Shown here: positions 11,150 to 22,869 of the stretch, piece by piece
How positions within the stretch are numbered: position 1 is the first letter of the stretch
Layout: the number at the start of each line of letters is the position of its first letter
From: Massospora cicadina
Taxonomy: Eukaryota; Entomophthoromycota; Entomophthoromycetes; Entomophthorales; Entomophthoraceae
Direction of reading: 5' to 3'
Assembly (NCBI GenBank): GCA_022478985.1
Contig: JAKSZP010004214.1
Span: 1-64,000 of the forward strand
DNA length: 64,000 nucleotides
Program-made: the position numbers and the translations under genes
Notes under the pieces: model-generated
Database searches by the model: none
What the model was told of the DNA's origin: nothing
The model's input: the letters and a program-made list of their open reading frames with translations, nothing else

Positions 11150-12240
11150 CCACAATTGGGTTTGGGTTCATATTGCTACGCAACTGTGTTATCAAAGAAC
11201 ACCATGTCCCCCAGGCCGTTGGGCACCCCAGCATCAAGAAGTGTGCTGACCTCGTAAAGAGAACTTATAATTGGCCAGGGTCCTCAAAGGACATCCCCGC
11301 CTGGATCTCCTGATGTGTCACTTGTTCCAGGGCAAAATGGACCAATCTGGGAAGAAGGAGCTGCTACACCCCTGCAGCAGGCAGAAGGCCCGTGGACCTC
11401 AGTCTCAGTAGACTTCATCGTGGAGCCCCCTCTAATGGGCTCAGATGCTATCATGGTAGTCATTGATCGATTTACCAAGTTCACGCTCTTCATCCCCTGC
11501 CTCTCCTCTATTACTGCGGTGGCCCCAGTTCACCGCCCGGTCTCTGGGAAGAGTTGCTAACCCTCTTCAGCATCAAGCCCTGCAGATCTATGGCCTACCA
11601 CCCCCAGTCTGATGGGCAGACTGAGAGGGTGAACCATGTACTGGAGCAGTACCTGCGCTGTTATGCGACAGCCTCACAGGACACTTGGGCCAAGGACCTA
11701 CCCCTTGCACAGTTTGCGTATAACAATTCACTCCACTCCTCAACCAACCTCTCCCCCTTTGAGGCCACCCTGTGTTACAACCCCTCCTTCCAAATTGGCC
11801 CTCAGCTCTCCTCAGCAGTCCCTGCAGCTGAAGACCGTGTGTGTGCACTCCGCGAGACACACAACCTGGTTCATGAACATTTGACAAAGTCCATCGAGGA
11901 TTACAAAAAGTTTGCTGACCAGAAGCGCCTCCCTGGACATGAGATTGAAGTTGGCTCCCTCGTTATGCTAGATACCCGAAATCTTCCCTTAAAAGCCCCC
12001 ACCCAAAAACTTGCAGCCAAACGCTCTGGCCCCTTTGAGGTGGAGAAGGACTTAAGCAATGGAGCCTATTTTTTGAAGCTGCCCGCTCACTGGAAGCAAC
12101 ATAACGTCTTCCACACCTCCCTCCTGACCCCCTTCAAAGGGGAAAGGCCAACATCACCAGAGCCAATCCTCATTGGGGAATCCCAGGAAGTGGAGGTGGA
12201 GGCTATCCTAGATTCCCAGAGGTCCCGCAGATCCAGTTAA
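11150..12240 (+). pseudogene. Integrase of element A
   Basis: HPSIKKCADLVKRTYNW marks the zinc-binding region; the core follows in several frames: VSVDFIVEPP with the first Asp, a gap where the second Asp segment (SDxGxQF) is missing near 11540, then YHPQSDGQTERVN with the Glu. From 11554 to 12240 the frame is open for 228 codons and includes the GPFEVEKDLSNGAYFLKLP module typical of chromoviral integrase C-termini. Loss of the second-Asp segment means it could not catalyse insertion. Confidence 0.88.
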
Positions 12241-12345
12241 TACCTGGTTGCCTGTAAAGGCTACCCCTCATATGAGAACAGCTGGGTGAGTGCACGCAAA
12301 TGCACAAATTGCAAGGACCTGATAAAAGAATTTCAAAACTCCCAC
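12200..12345 (+). pseudogene. Chromodomain of element A with stop
   Basis: VEAILDSQRSRRSS, a TAA stop (12238-12240), then YLVACKGYPSYENSWV and LIKEF. It aligns with the intact chromodomain of element D (VEEIVASRHVKRRLEYLVSW). The stop is a CAA-to-TAA (C-to-T) change and the conserved W of WKG is C. In chromoviruses this domain tethers integrase to modified histone tails. Confidence 0.85.
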
Positions 12346-12456
12346 CCAGCAGCCCTCCATCCCCCCCAGAAGATTGCATCCATCCTGGCCATAAAGCTCC
12401 CAGAGAGGCACAAGAACTATGCTCTGGTCCATACCCCAGGTGGGGGCCTCCTCCCT

Positions 12457-12476
12457 GTTGAAAAAGGAAAGGGTAA
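12457..12476 (+). other. Polypurine tract of element A
   Basis: GAAAAAGGAAAGGGTAA directly precedes the 3' LTR (TG at 12477). Element C has AAAAGGAAAGGG at the same place and element D a purine run ending GGGTAA on its strand. It primes plus-strand DNA synthesis. Confidence 0.8.
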
Positions 12477-14124
12477 TGTAAGTCTTGGGGACCAGCCCCT
12501 ACAACTGGATAGGGAGCAGCATCCCTTTTGGACCAAAAAGGGAGCCAAAGGCCCAAGTGGACCCCCTGTCGCAGTTGAGCAACCTGGCACATGTGGTTGA
12601 TGAGCGCTGGGTGACTTCCCTTCCGCCTAGAGATATTCAGATCTCTCCCCTCCCCCTCCCCAACCCTGGTAAAATTAATAGAGGGGACCTTCCAGGAGAT
12701 AATGCAGGCCAGGGGCCATGGATGGGCCCCTGGGACCCCTCACTCACCAGGGGAAACTTACCAAAATTTTGAAGAAACAGCCAGCATGAGTATTGGAGCC
12801 CAGTCTGCAAATTTTAGGCTAATGGAGCTGGTCCAGACTGGTCAGGTCTGAAAATCAGATTGGAACTCGATTTGGGTTTTGAACCAGGCCACAAATGACT
12901 TGGACCAGTTGCCCCTACCCCCCTCCCAAACAGATCTGGGAAGTTTGGATTGTGTAGACAATCAAATTAAGAGTTCAGACCAGGTTGTGGAAAACCAAGC
13001 ACCAAGGCCACAGCCCCCCAGAACGAATCTGGAAAATCCAAACTGCGTGAGCTACCCAACTTGAATGGTCAAGGCCTGGATTGGTATCATCGACCTGGTC
13101 TGTCCCCAAAAATTTGAGAAAATATGCAAAAGTTTTTATTTGATTTTTGCCAAGATTTTGGGCATCCATCCCCCCCCCCACCCACCAGCCAACCAAACCC
13201 CATCGCCAATCCCCAACCACCCAATACCCCAGCATCCCCACTATGCGATTTGCCTAATACTTAAGGCAACTGCCCTGTTGATGGGCAGTTGTCAGTTCAT
13301 TCTCTATTCTTCCCATGCTTTGCGCTAAAATAAAGTTGAATACCCTGAACGCCTTGTTGCGAACTCCGCCTGTTTGCTTTTCTTCAAAATTCTGCCGATC
13401 AATCTAGAAAAATGTGCCACCACCCAAATAATCCTCCTGATGATCACCAAATGGGTCATCCGGTTGCTCAACCCTGCCACGCGGCGGTGGATCATATCCA
13501 AAGCAAACTGCCTCATTCTCAATGACGGAGTCAATTCTCCATCCATTCTTTATACCCATCTAATGTGAACCCGTCTTTTTGATTTGCTGTTGGGATTCCC
13601 AAGACTGCTCCCCCATCAGAGCAGCCTCAGGGCGCCCCGCCCCAATGCCCGCCATTTTGGACCCCACACATGGCTCATCCGCCACTATTTCCACCCACCT
13701 GGGGGCTCCAGAGCACCCTTCCTAAGGGGGCACACCCTAATGCCCATCATGGGTCCATTTTCCCCTCTGATGGCACCCCTGCCCGCGCGGTGGGCCCTGT
13801 GCCGCCCCTCCCTGGTGCACAGGCTCACTTGCTAGTAACCAAAGGCCAGCAACCATGAGTCCTGGAGGAGTCACCATCCTCCCTGCCTCTCCCACCCTTG
13901 GGGCTGCCCCCGCAAGACTCGCGGTTGCCCCATTGCAACCATCTGGTTTGCCTTGGGGGCCTTTGGTACATTTATAAACATTTTCTTTCCTAACGTCCCC
14001 ACTAGATCCCCCCTTCTTCTAATTTCATGGACCGCTGTCCCCATGGAATTCTGGGCTCTCCACTGGGTGCTCACACACCCCAACTGGGAGCCTATTCTAA
14101 TTCTTATCAGCCATTTCCATGACA
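12477..14124 (+). repeat. 3' LTR of element A (1648 bp)
   Basis: It starts TGTAAGTCTTGGGG and ends TTTCCATGACA, followed by TSD TACTT. The Pol frame 12286-12600 runs from the chromodomain through the PPT into this LTR. A single-base insertion in the A-run near 12535 shifts the frame out of the HVVDERWV peptide, which continues in the next frame (12485-12772). Confidence 0.9.
13267..13291. promoter_or_regulatory. LTR palindrome, 3' LTR of element A
   Basis: CAACTGCCC, a 7-base loop, then GGGCAGTTG. It is the counterpart of 7127-7151 with one compensated base pair. It ends on the first base of GTCAGTTCATT, the exact complement of the PBS. Confidence 0.6.
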
Positions 14125-14134
14125 TACTTAGACT

Positions 14135-14275
14135 TGCCAGTTTTCTATGGTTCAGAGTTCTTAATTTTTTAAGACTTAACCATTTAATTTGGTTCAGAGG
14201 TCCTTTTTTGGACTTAACCAAATCTTTAGGACATAACCAACTTAATGGTTTAGCAGTCCTTTAGGAACTCTTTTT
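14135..14275. repeat. Imperfect short repeats in the tail of element B
   Basis: Units such as TTAAGACTTAACC, TGGACTTAACC and GGACATAACC, with GGTTCAGAG appearing twice, recur every 40-50 bp. On the minus strand they may encode a repetitive basic C-terminal tail (frame includes RTSEPN and KNSEP), but stops intervene. Confidence 0.35.
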
Positions 14276-14349
14276 CATTATTTTTTCACCGATATATTGC
14301 TTTAGATACTTAGCATGGACTTAGTGTACTATCCTTACATCCATGTGGT

Positions 14350-15330
14350 TCTTGATGGAGTAGTCATTTATTACCATCTTGACTATAATCTCAAATGGAC
14401 CTGACTACAATGCATCCAATTTGTTTGTTCTCCTAAAACTATGCATATCACAATAGGCAACACTTTCGCCTATTCATTATTTTATTAAGGCCAGTCAGTT
14501 CTTATCATCTGTCATTTTTGCTCAAATCCTTTTCTTAAAAGTCATATCAAATGCTTTCAATTGCATTTCAATCAGGATATTTATCAATCAGTTCAGATAC
14601 TGATCATCACTCGTCCCTGATGTTGGTTCCACCACCAAATATAAAATTGGCAGCAATTCGGCCTTCCTTCCATATAGTAGCTAGAATGGCATTTATTCCC
14701 ATCACCATATGATGACTGATAATGTAGGCGAACGTCACCTAACTCTGGTATATTCCCCACATGGAAGTTCTTCCTGTGACCAGCTTCCTCAGCATTGCAG
14801 CCAGCGTCCCAATAACTCGTCCCACCAGTCCGTTCATCTCTGGCTAGTAGGGTACAGAAACGACTCCTTGGATCCCCATTATTTTATTTAATTGTGGGTT
14901 CATATGGGACGTGAAATTTGTCCCATTGTCGCTCAGCAGGACCTGTGGGAATCCATGTTGGTATACTACTTGATCTAGGGTGAACTTTGCAGTGCTGATA
15001 TCATCCACTTTTTCCTGGGCCTTCATCTCAACCCATCTCATCAGATGATTGATAGCAACTGTTATGTACTTGACTCCCCTTGTGCTCATTGTCAGCGGTC
15101 CCATCATGTCAATGGACATCATATACCAAGCAAATCCAGGTCGGACCAGTTGGTATCAAGTCATATTCTTATGTGGCTTGTGAAACTTGCACTCCACACT
15201 TCAATCCAGATAGTCTGTGACATCATAGTTGATTGACTCCCAGTAGTAGTGCTGGTGAATATGGTCAGTTGTTTTTCTTAGGCCTCTGTGCCTAAAAACC
15301 TTATGGGCGGCTTGAACAATAGCTGCTCAT
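14350..15330 (-). pseudogene. Integrase of element B
   Basis: The open stretch 14844-15122 reads SIDMMGPLTMSTRGVKYI and LLSDNGTNF, the first and second catalytic aspartates. Past a stop the frame continues EMNGLVGRVIGTLAAMLRKL. The catalytic Glu, expected in NGxVERxxG, is Gly (GGA, plus strand 14820-14822). So the D,D-35-E triad is broken by an A-to-G change. Confidence 0.85.
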
Positions 15331-15619
15331 TTTGACAGCTTTGTGAATTTTAACTGCTTCCCATTACTCATCTTGAAAATTTGTCCATCAATGGTCTTGG
15401 TGTTTTCCATTGCTTTCTGAAGTGCACCTTGGATTTCTCAGGGCTCATTCCCAATTTCTCTGTCAACCATTCTCTGGAATAACCCATCTGCCTGCTGGTA
15501 TACCATCTGGATCATTGGTAACCACAAAAATCTATCCACATTCTGATGAGAAGCCACCACTTGGTGGACAATCTAATAATTGTAATCCTGTAACTTCAGT
15601 GTCATTAGGCCAGTCGTCC

Positions 15620-15856
15620 TTATGGTTCACATAAATTGTGAAGCCAACGCAACCAGAAGTTGTCTGTTACCACTTTAAAGTGAGTTCCATGAATGTACAC
15701 CCGAAACTGTTTACAGGCGTAAATGACTGCAAGGCATTCACACTCAGTTACTGTGTAATTCCTCTCAGCATCTGAAAGTGTTTGGCTCACATACTCCACC
15801 GGATGTTTGTCCCCAATTTCATCTACTTGGCTCAATATGGCGCCAATTGCCGTCAA
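15620..15856 (-). pseudogene. RNase H of element B
   Basis: AIGAILSQVDEIGDKHPVEY, ECECLAVIYACKQFRVYI and FKVVTDNFWLRWL match gypsy RNase H with Glu and Asp in place. Continuity with RT to the right (15968-16405) is broken by stops. Confidence 0.85.
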
Positions 15857-15967
15857 TTAAGCATAAGTTCTTATAATAAATTCTTGATCAAAAATCTTAT
15901 ATTTCAGAATCAGAGAATCTATCAAGTACTGGATTAACTCATTAAAGTATTTCTGTGCTTCTTCAGT

Positions 15968-16602
15968 TCATACAAATCCTTTCTTTGGATCCTTTAGAAT
16001 ATGGATTAGGGGCTTGATGATTCTTACATAATCCCAAATAAAGTTTCTATAGTATCCGACCATTCCAAGAAAAACTTGGATATCTTGGAAACTCTTTATC
16101 ACAGCCATTCTCTCTATGGCTTCAATCTTCTGTGCTTGCAGCTGCTTTCCATCAGAGTTGATCACAAATCCCAGGTATTCCAACTCTTTCTTGAAGAAGT
16201 GACACTTCCTTGGCTTAATCTTCAGTTTGGCCATGGATAGTATCTTGAACACTTCATCTAAGTGGTGCAAATGGTCAGTGAACGTCCTAATGAATACATT
16301 GATATCGTCCAAGTGTACCAGGACAAATGACAACTTCAAGTCAATTAGTATTACATCCATGGTCCTCTGGAACGTCTCAGGTGCATTGCACAAACCCTGG
16401 GGCATCCTCTTCAGTTGATATTACCCCTGCACAGTGATAATCGCACATTTTTCTTGGTCCTCTCTTAAAAACCGATTTGCTAATATCCTGATATTAGATC
16501 CATCGCAGAGAAATACTTTGCTTCTCCCAATCAATCTAGCGCATCGATTTTAGTAGTGGGTACAGATCCTTCTTTGTATTCTTGTTTATCTTCTTATAGT
16601 TG
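15968..16602 (-). pseudogene. Reverse transcriptase of element B, C-terminal part
   Basis: The frame 15968-16405 holds MPQGLCNAPETFQRTMD (motif B), LVHLDDINVFI (motif C; the usual Y is H, so HLDD), and LGMVGYYRNFIWDYV (thumb). The coding ends at 16602 where the array begins; the frame resumes at 20003. The RT was cut between the N-terminal KKDGS motif and the next conserved YKK segment. Confidence 0.9.
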
Positions 16603-17579
16603 TGTCACAATTTTAACTAGATAGAATCCTCCAATGATTTATCAATATTTGGAATGATATGGCCAATCCCAATAAATGGTTTATTGACTGAATTTCGTGT
16701 TATTTGGTTTGATTGCTGGTTAGTTGCTCCCCAATTTGGGTTGAGCCAAAATTAGTATTCCGCCAAGTTTGGTATTTAGGTTTGAGTGGGGCCAATTGGT
16801 GGCCCCAAATTAGTATAAAGGATCACTGGCGACTAATAGCCAAGGATGATCCACTTGATATCAGTCAGCGGAATCAGTGGTTGACACCAACTGCCAATTA
16901 TGACATTCACTGCCTGTACTGATTATCCAATGTCAGTGGATCCAACAATTATGAGTTCAAGGCAGCCGAGGTTGTTTCTGGTGCCTCATTTATTATCAAG
17001 ATTAGATGAGAATAGATGTTGGCGATATGCCAAGATATTCCGAGTCAAAGTGAGTGACCAAAGTAGTTTTTGGCACATTATTATCAATTTAAAGGTTAAA
17101 TCCAAATTTGATGTTATTTAGGTTAATTATTTATATGGCTCACCAGAACTTAAAGCTGAGGATGAGCCAAAACTAATTCAGACATTAAGAAGGACTGAGC
17201 GAGAGGGTTGACGCCAGGGAGGAGATAATGTAGAAGAAAAAGAAAAATAAGAATAAGAGAAGTGGTTGGCTGGAAGAACCAGCGGAAGAGCTGATAGGTC
17301 AGCAATGGGCGCAGTAGCCCTTTTATAAATAGTATAAATACCTGGCGCTTCCCTTTCAATAAATATCTCCCTTTGCCTATTCTACCTTTTGTTATAAGTT
17401 TATAATTTATTTCATTAGTTAGGGTTAAGGCTAAGGGGATCCCCAAAATGGTGCGGGTGACACGCCAAGGGGTTAGCCATGCTGCTAGCCCTGACGCCTA
17501 AGGTGAAATGGCAAGGGCTGGCCAGTCTTCATACTGGTTAGCCTGCCAACTAGCAGAGCCCATAGTCAATTTTCTGACA

Positions 17580-17771
17580 TTGGTGCTCACTACAGGGGGA
17601 CTCTGCTGGTTGGTGCTGAAGTAGCTAAAGGTTAGTTAAGAGGTGGCAGTGATGCGACATTGTGGTTCAATTCCAGCATTTGGTGGTGGCGGGGAGGGGC
17701 AAGCCCTGGACGCCCACCCCACACGCTGAGTTTGGAAGTAGGAGGATTGCCTTATGGTAAGTGGGGGGAAA
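17580..17771 (+). other. Internal spacer 1 of the LTR array (PBS to PPT)
   Basis: PBS TGGTGCTCACTA at 17581-17592, then non-coding sequence rich in GGTGG, then AGTGGGGGGAAA just before the next LTR. The PBS is the same as that of element B (minus strand at 22858-22869). This suggests the array used, or derives from, a B-related autonomous element. Confidence 0.75.
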
Positions 17772-18784
17772 TGTCGTGATTTTAACCAGATGGAATCCTC
17801 CAATGGTTTAGTATTATTTGGAATGATATAGCCAATCCTGGCGGAATGGTTTATTGACTAAATTTCGTGTTATTTGGTTTGATTGCTGGTTAGTTGCTCC
17901 CCAATTTGGGTTGAGCCAAAATTAGTATTCCATTAAGTTTGGTATTTAGGTTTGAGTGGGGCCAATCAGTGGCCCCAAATTAATAGAAGGATCACTAGCG
18001 ACTAATAGCTGAGGATGATCCAATTGGTATCAGTCAGCGGAATCAGTGTTTGACGCCAACTGCCATTGTGGTCAGTTGTGGGATATCTGGCGGAAAGCTG
18101 ATGTATTCACTTCATAGGTTCACTGCCTGTACTGATAATCCGATGTTGGCAGATCCAACAATTATGAGTTCAAGGCAGCTGAGGTTGTTTCTGGTGCCTC
18201 ATTTATTAAGAATAAGAGGAGAAGTGATGTCAGCAAGATGCTAAGATATTCTGAGTCAAAGCGAGCAACTAAAGTGGTTTCCAGTTCAATTATATCAACT
18301 TGAAGGTCAAATAAAAATTTAACATTTATTTGGATTAGTTATTTATGTAGTTCACCAGTGGCTTAAGGCTGAGGATGAACCAAAACTAATTTGGACATTG
18401 GGAAGGATGGATATATAGGGTCTACGCCAGGGAAGAGAATAAAGTAGATGAAGAAGAAGAAGAGAAGTGGTTGGCTGGAAGAACCAGCGGAAGAGCTGAT
18501 AGGTCAGCAATGGGCGCAGTAGCCCTTTTATAAATAGTATAAATACCTGGCGCTTCCCTTTCAATAAATATCTCCCTTTGCCTAATCTACCTTTTGTTAT
18601 AAGTTTATAATTTATTTTGTTAGTTATAGTTTAGGCTAGGGGATCCCTGAAATGGCGCGGGTGACACACCAAGGGGTTAGCCAACGCTGCTAGCCCTGAC
18701 GCCTAAGGTAAAACAAAAAGGGCTGACCAGTCTTCATACTGGTTAGCCTGCCAACTATCAGAGCCCATAGTTAATTTTCTGACA

Positions 18785-18976
18785 TTGGTGCTTACTACAG
18801 GGGTACTCTGCTGGTTGGTGCTTAAGTAGCTAAAGGTTGGTTAAGAGGTGGCGGTGATGCTCCACTGTAGTTTGATTCCAGCGATTGTTGGTGGTGGGAG
18901 GGGTAAGCCCTGGACGCCCGCCCCACACGCTGAGTTTGGAAGTAGGAGGATTATTATCTGGTTAAGTGGGGGGAAA
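18785..18976 (+). other. Internal spacer 2 of the LTR array
   Basis: Same length (192 bp) and same layout as spacer 1, with TGGTGCTTACTA (one C-to-T change) and a purine tract at its end. The following LTR has lost its TG start. Confidence 0.75.
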
Positions 18977-20002
18977 ATCATGATTTTAACCAGATGAAAT
19001 CCTCCAATGATTTAGTGTTATTTGGAATGATATAGCCAATCCTGGCGGAATGGTTTATTGACTGAATTTCATGTTATCTGTTTTGATTGCTGGTTAGTTG
19101 CTCCCCAATTTGGGTTAACCAAAATTAGTATCCCGCTGAGTTTGGGTTTTAGGTTTGAGTGGGGCCAATTGGTGGCCCCAAATTAGTAGAAGGGTCACCA
19201 GTGACTAATAGTCAAGGATGATCCAATTGGTATCATTCAGCAGAATCAGTGTTCAACGCCAAATGCCATTGTGGTCAGTTTTGGGATTTCTGGCGGAAAG
19301 CTGATGTATTCACTTCAAACGTTTGCTGCCTGTACTTATAATCTAATGTTGGCAGATCCAACAATTATGAGTTTGAGGCAGCTGAGGTTGTTTCCGGTGC
19401 CTCATTTATTATTAAGATTAGACAAGAATAGATTTTGGCAAGATGCTGAGATATTCTGAGTCAAAGTGAGCAACTGAAGTAGTTTCCAGCGCATTATTTA
19501 TTGATTCAAAGGTCAAATCCAAATTCAATGTTTATTTAGGTTAATTATTTATATGGCTCACCAGCGACTTAAAGCCAAGGATGAGCCAAAACTAATTTGG
19601 ACATTGGGAAGGATGGAGCGAGAGGGTTGACGCCAGGGAAGAGATAATGTTGATGAAGAAGAAATAGAAGAATAAGAGAAGTGGTTGGCTGGAAGAACCA
19701 GCGGAAGAGCTGATAGGTTGGCAATGGGCGCAGTAGCCCTTTTGTAAATAGTATAAATACCTGGCGCTTCCTTTTCAATAAATATCTCCCTTTGCCTATT
19801 CTACCTTTTGTTATAAGTTTATAATTTATTTCATTATTTAGGGTTAAGGCTAGGGGATCCCCAAAATGGCGCGGGTGACATGCCAAGGGTTAGCTGGCGC
19901 TGGTAGCCCTGACGCCTAAGATGAAATGGCAAGGATTGACCAGTCTTCATACTGGTTAGCCTGCCAACTAGCAGAGCCCATAGTTGATTTTCTGACAAGT
20001 TG

Positions 20003-20400
20003 ATCACCACCCAATTAGAGCCATCCTTCTTCTTCATGATAAAAAATTGGACTCATCCAGGGACTCGACAATAGAACTAGAAGCCCATGCTTCACTATTT
20101 TGCTGATTTCTTCCTCCACTACTGCTTCAGCCGCCTTTGACCGTCAAATATGTCTCATTCTGATTTCAAATTTTCCCCAGTATTGACCTTGTGGATCACA
20201 TCTCTCATGCAACATAAATTGTGGTCATCCTGAGTGAATACTTCCTGATACTTGTCAAACAATTTGAGCACCTCCTCTTGCTGTCTGTATGTCAGATCAG
20301 CAAGTTGCTCTTGATCAACCAATAGATTAATAATCTCAAGTACCCCAGCTGGTAATCTCATTTCATCAAGGGTCCCAAAATTATGGAATTTCCTCAGTTT
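20003..20400 (-). pseudogene. Reverse transcriptase of element B, N-terminal part
   Basis: MKKKDGSNWVVI is the RT fingers motif, ending exactly at the array insertion. The stretch 20155-20361 (ADLTYRQQEEVLKLFDKY, EVFTQDDHNL) is the usual protease-RT linker of gypsy Pol. Confidence 0.85.
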
Positions 20401-20699
20401 GGCTATCAGGATAGGTGAACAAATGTAACAATCTGACTCTTCTCAATCTTTATTGGTTTTTCACTTAAATTTTTGGGAGAACTCGAATTTCTCCATGGCC
20501 TGGCATTATTATTCCAGGGGCCACCCAAGGCTCTACTATGGACTTCTACCGGGGGCTTTAGTCCTCTCCATATAGCAGCTCTGGTATGTCTAATGTTAAC
20601 CTTGTGTCAACTATTATTTGTGACCCCCCTATAGTTCTCACATTCTTGATCCTCAGTGGAATTTCCCAATTTTTTAAGATTTCTGTTAACATCTCTTGT

Positions 20700-21180
20700 C
20701 ACTTCTTTCAACTAGTTGGTATCAAATCAGGATAATGCCATCATTGTTTATCAAATTAGTGAAGTTATTTCTCCTACTCAGTGGAGCTTCCCCATCCTTT
20801 TGATAGACCAATGGCAACGTCTGACCCAGTATGGTCAATGTATTATCCTCAAATTTGCATTTAACTCTGTACTTTTGTAGAAATTCTGTCTTAATCAAAA
20901 TATTGTAGCTTTTGTTGGCCAAAACTATTGCTGGAGCAGATACCACCAAGGATCCAAATTGAAGTGGTAGAGCTATATACGCTCCACATGAGATGGTGGT
21001 ATTTGGCCCAGCTGTCTCTTACTCTTTCTTGTGTTCCAAGTCAGGTGAGATCTTCATCCTTTTCACCAACTTGGTCAAGACAATATTTTTGGGTGCTCCG
21101 CTGTCAACAATAGCCCTCACCTGTACTCAATTCACTAGTATATCTATATATGTAACTTGGACTATTGTAAGATAGTGTTT
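20700..21180 (-). pseudogene. Aspartic protease of element B
   Basis: The minus frame reads VDSGAPKNIVLTKLVK, with the D-S-G-A active site at plus 21094-21108. Downstream, VVSAPAIVLANKSYNILIK and LQKYRVKCKFEDNTLTI (20722-20949) is the second half of a gypsy protease. Frames are interrupted between these parts. Confidence 0.8.
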
Positions 21181-21579
21181 ACTGAGTGTATAGCAATGTT
21201 ATTATCCAAATTGAGGGTGTGAATTATTTACGCTGATAAATCAGGGAATGATTCCTTGATTACGCTGAGGGGGATTGACAGGTTTGACTCATCTAAATAA
21301 GCTTTGGTCAATTCTTTGGGATTATCTGCAGCTCAAATCTTGTCCCCTAGTTGTCGGGCATATGGCCAAGCAACTTCCTTAATTATCTCAGGGACAATCT
21401 CCTTTGCCCTGGGTCTTGTTACCATGTTCACGTCCAAATTGACTATTTGATACAGCTAATCCTTCACGTCTTCATCCATGAACAGATCACTGATGTCAAT
21501 TTGCTCGAGCATAATATTGGGAGGAACAGGCTTTTCTGCAGCTCTAGACTGTTCCCCATCTAAGCCGTGGGCCCTTTTC

Positions 21580-22840
21580 CTGACTCCTTTGTGGTTGCAA
21601 ACTCTTTTTTAGACCACGTTAATCTGATCTTTGGGTTTCTTGCGGTGCACAGCAAAATGTCCTTTTCCTCCACACTGGTAACTGACTTTCTTTTTCTTAT
21701 TAATCCGTTTAAGGTCTTTGGGCTTATTCCCTGGCATGGTTCAGTTATTCATTTCCTTTGCGCCCTCATTCCCTTCATGGGATTCAAATTTTATACTGGA
21801 TTTGATTTGAAACTTCTATCTGGAGCATTGAAGGTAGCTCCCATGATTTTAAATTTTCCACCAACTGAGAGGTAGTAATTTCTGTCTCAAATACAGAAGA
21901 CATTATTTGGTGCAAATTGCGGTAGGGCTGAAGGGCCACTTGTAGTGCAATTTGGGCATCAAAAACATCCAGCACTTTTTCTCAACCAAGATTTGTGATT
22001 CCTGGTAGAAACAATTGGCAAAGTTTGATAATGATTCATCTTTATGGAATTAAATGTCCAATTACTCTTGTTTGCGCTTTGACATGCGCTTCAGGCTTCC
22101 AAATTCATTCACAATGGCCGCTTTGGCCTCTGCATATAACCAGCTGTCCCCCTCCAGGTGTGGCAACACTAGGTTTTGACAATTGGTATTTAGGCAATTC
22201 ATCACCATCGATGCTTTTTGACAATCGTTTTATCTGTACATTGTTATATCAAACAATTGGAAAAATTCAGGGGCATTATCCTGATGGAAATTTGGCAATT
22301 TTGATGTCACCTTAAAGTTCTCCAAGGTTTCTCTAGACACCTCTTTTAGTTTAGCTACTCAGCTCACTTGGAAATAAATTTTAACATCATCTCTGAAATA
22401 GCGGTAAAAGTGGGCAGCATGTTTCTTGGGGTAATCATCTTTCCTACTAAAGTCTGGGGAGTTCTTTCTTCAGCATCAGTACTGCATATGGCTCACATTC
22501 ACATTTGTGATTCTGCAACTCCTTGACCTGTTTAATAAGCCACTCAATATCTGTGCTGAATGCTCTTAAATGAATGTAATCTACTTCATGTTCCGTTTTC
22601 AGAAATAAGACTTCTTGAACTAAGTCCCCTTCTTTTTCTTCAATGACGTTTTTTTCCAAGTACCTCATTTCTGAAACTTGTGACATTATAAACCCCTTCC
22701 TCAATCTTGATGACTCTCTTCTCCAGTGCAGCAAATTATTGATGATCTGTCAAGTTCAGGGCGTTCTGGTTAATGGTTGCCAACTCCAACCATAATTTTC
22801 TTATTTTGTCTTTATACAACATCACGTCTTAGTATCTTTT
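21580..22840 (-). pseudogene. Gag of element B with decayed zinc knuckle
   Basis: Around 21635-21690 the minus frame reads SYQCGGKGHFAVHR, which fits CX2CX4HX4C with the first Cys changed to Ser and the last to Arg. Upstream pieces at 21784-21975 (FDAQIALQVALQPYRNL) and 22447-22734 (charged, coiled-coil-like, VQEVLFLKTEHEVDYI) resemble capsid or an N-terminal Gag region. Multiple stops are present. Confidence 0.65.
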
Positions 22841-22857
22841 ACTTAATTATACCCCTT

Positions 22858-22869
22858 TAGTGAGCACCA
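22858..22869 (-). other. Primer binding site of element B
   Basis: On the minus strand, ATTGGTGCTCACTAAAGGGG follows the LTR end. The TGG start is that of a tRNA-primed PBS, unlike elements A, C and D. It is shared with the spacers of the array at 16603-19997. Confidence 0.7.

Larger units (their letters stand above)
6339..14124 (+). mobile_element. Gypsy element A: complete chromovirus-type LTR retrotransposon, inactive
   Basis: The 7786-bp element is bounded by LTRs at 6339-7955 and 12477-14124 and by the 5-bp duplication TACTT (6334-6338 and 14125-14129). Order inside: PBS, gag-like region, protease, reverse transcriptase, RNase H, integrase, chromodomain, PPT. This is the Ty3/gypsy pol order with a C-terminal chromodomain (chromovirus). 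It is inserted into minus-strand element B. Several frames are broken and two catalytic sites are changed, so it cannot encode active enzymes. Confidence 0.95.
16603..19997 (+). mobile_element. Coding-free LTR array: three LTRs and two 192-bp spacers, one TSD
   Basis: LTRs lie at 16603-17579, 17772-18784 and about 18977-19997. Each spacer (17580-17771, 18785-18976) is 192 bp, begins with the PBS-like TTGGTGCT[CT]ACTA and ends with the purine tract GTGGGGGGAAA. No protein-coding sequence is present. The whole array is flanked by a single 5-bp duplication AGTTG (16598-16602, 19998-20002). So it inserted as a unit, or one LTR-spacer-LTR unit expanded by unequal recombination. This is TRIM-like organisation with unusually long (about 1 kb) LTRs. 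It is inserted in the RT of element B. Confidence 0.9.

Noticed and set aside
11588..11887. Minus-strand 99-codon frame opposite integrase
   Set aside because: Shadow of the real integrase frame on the plus strand (11554-12240).
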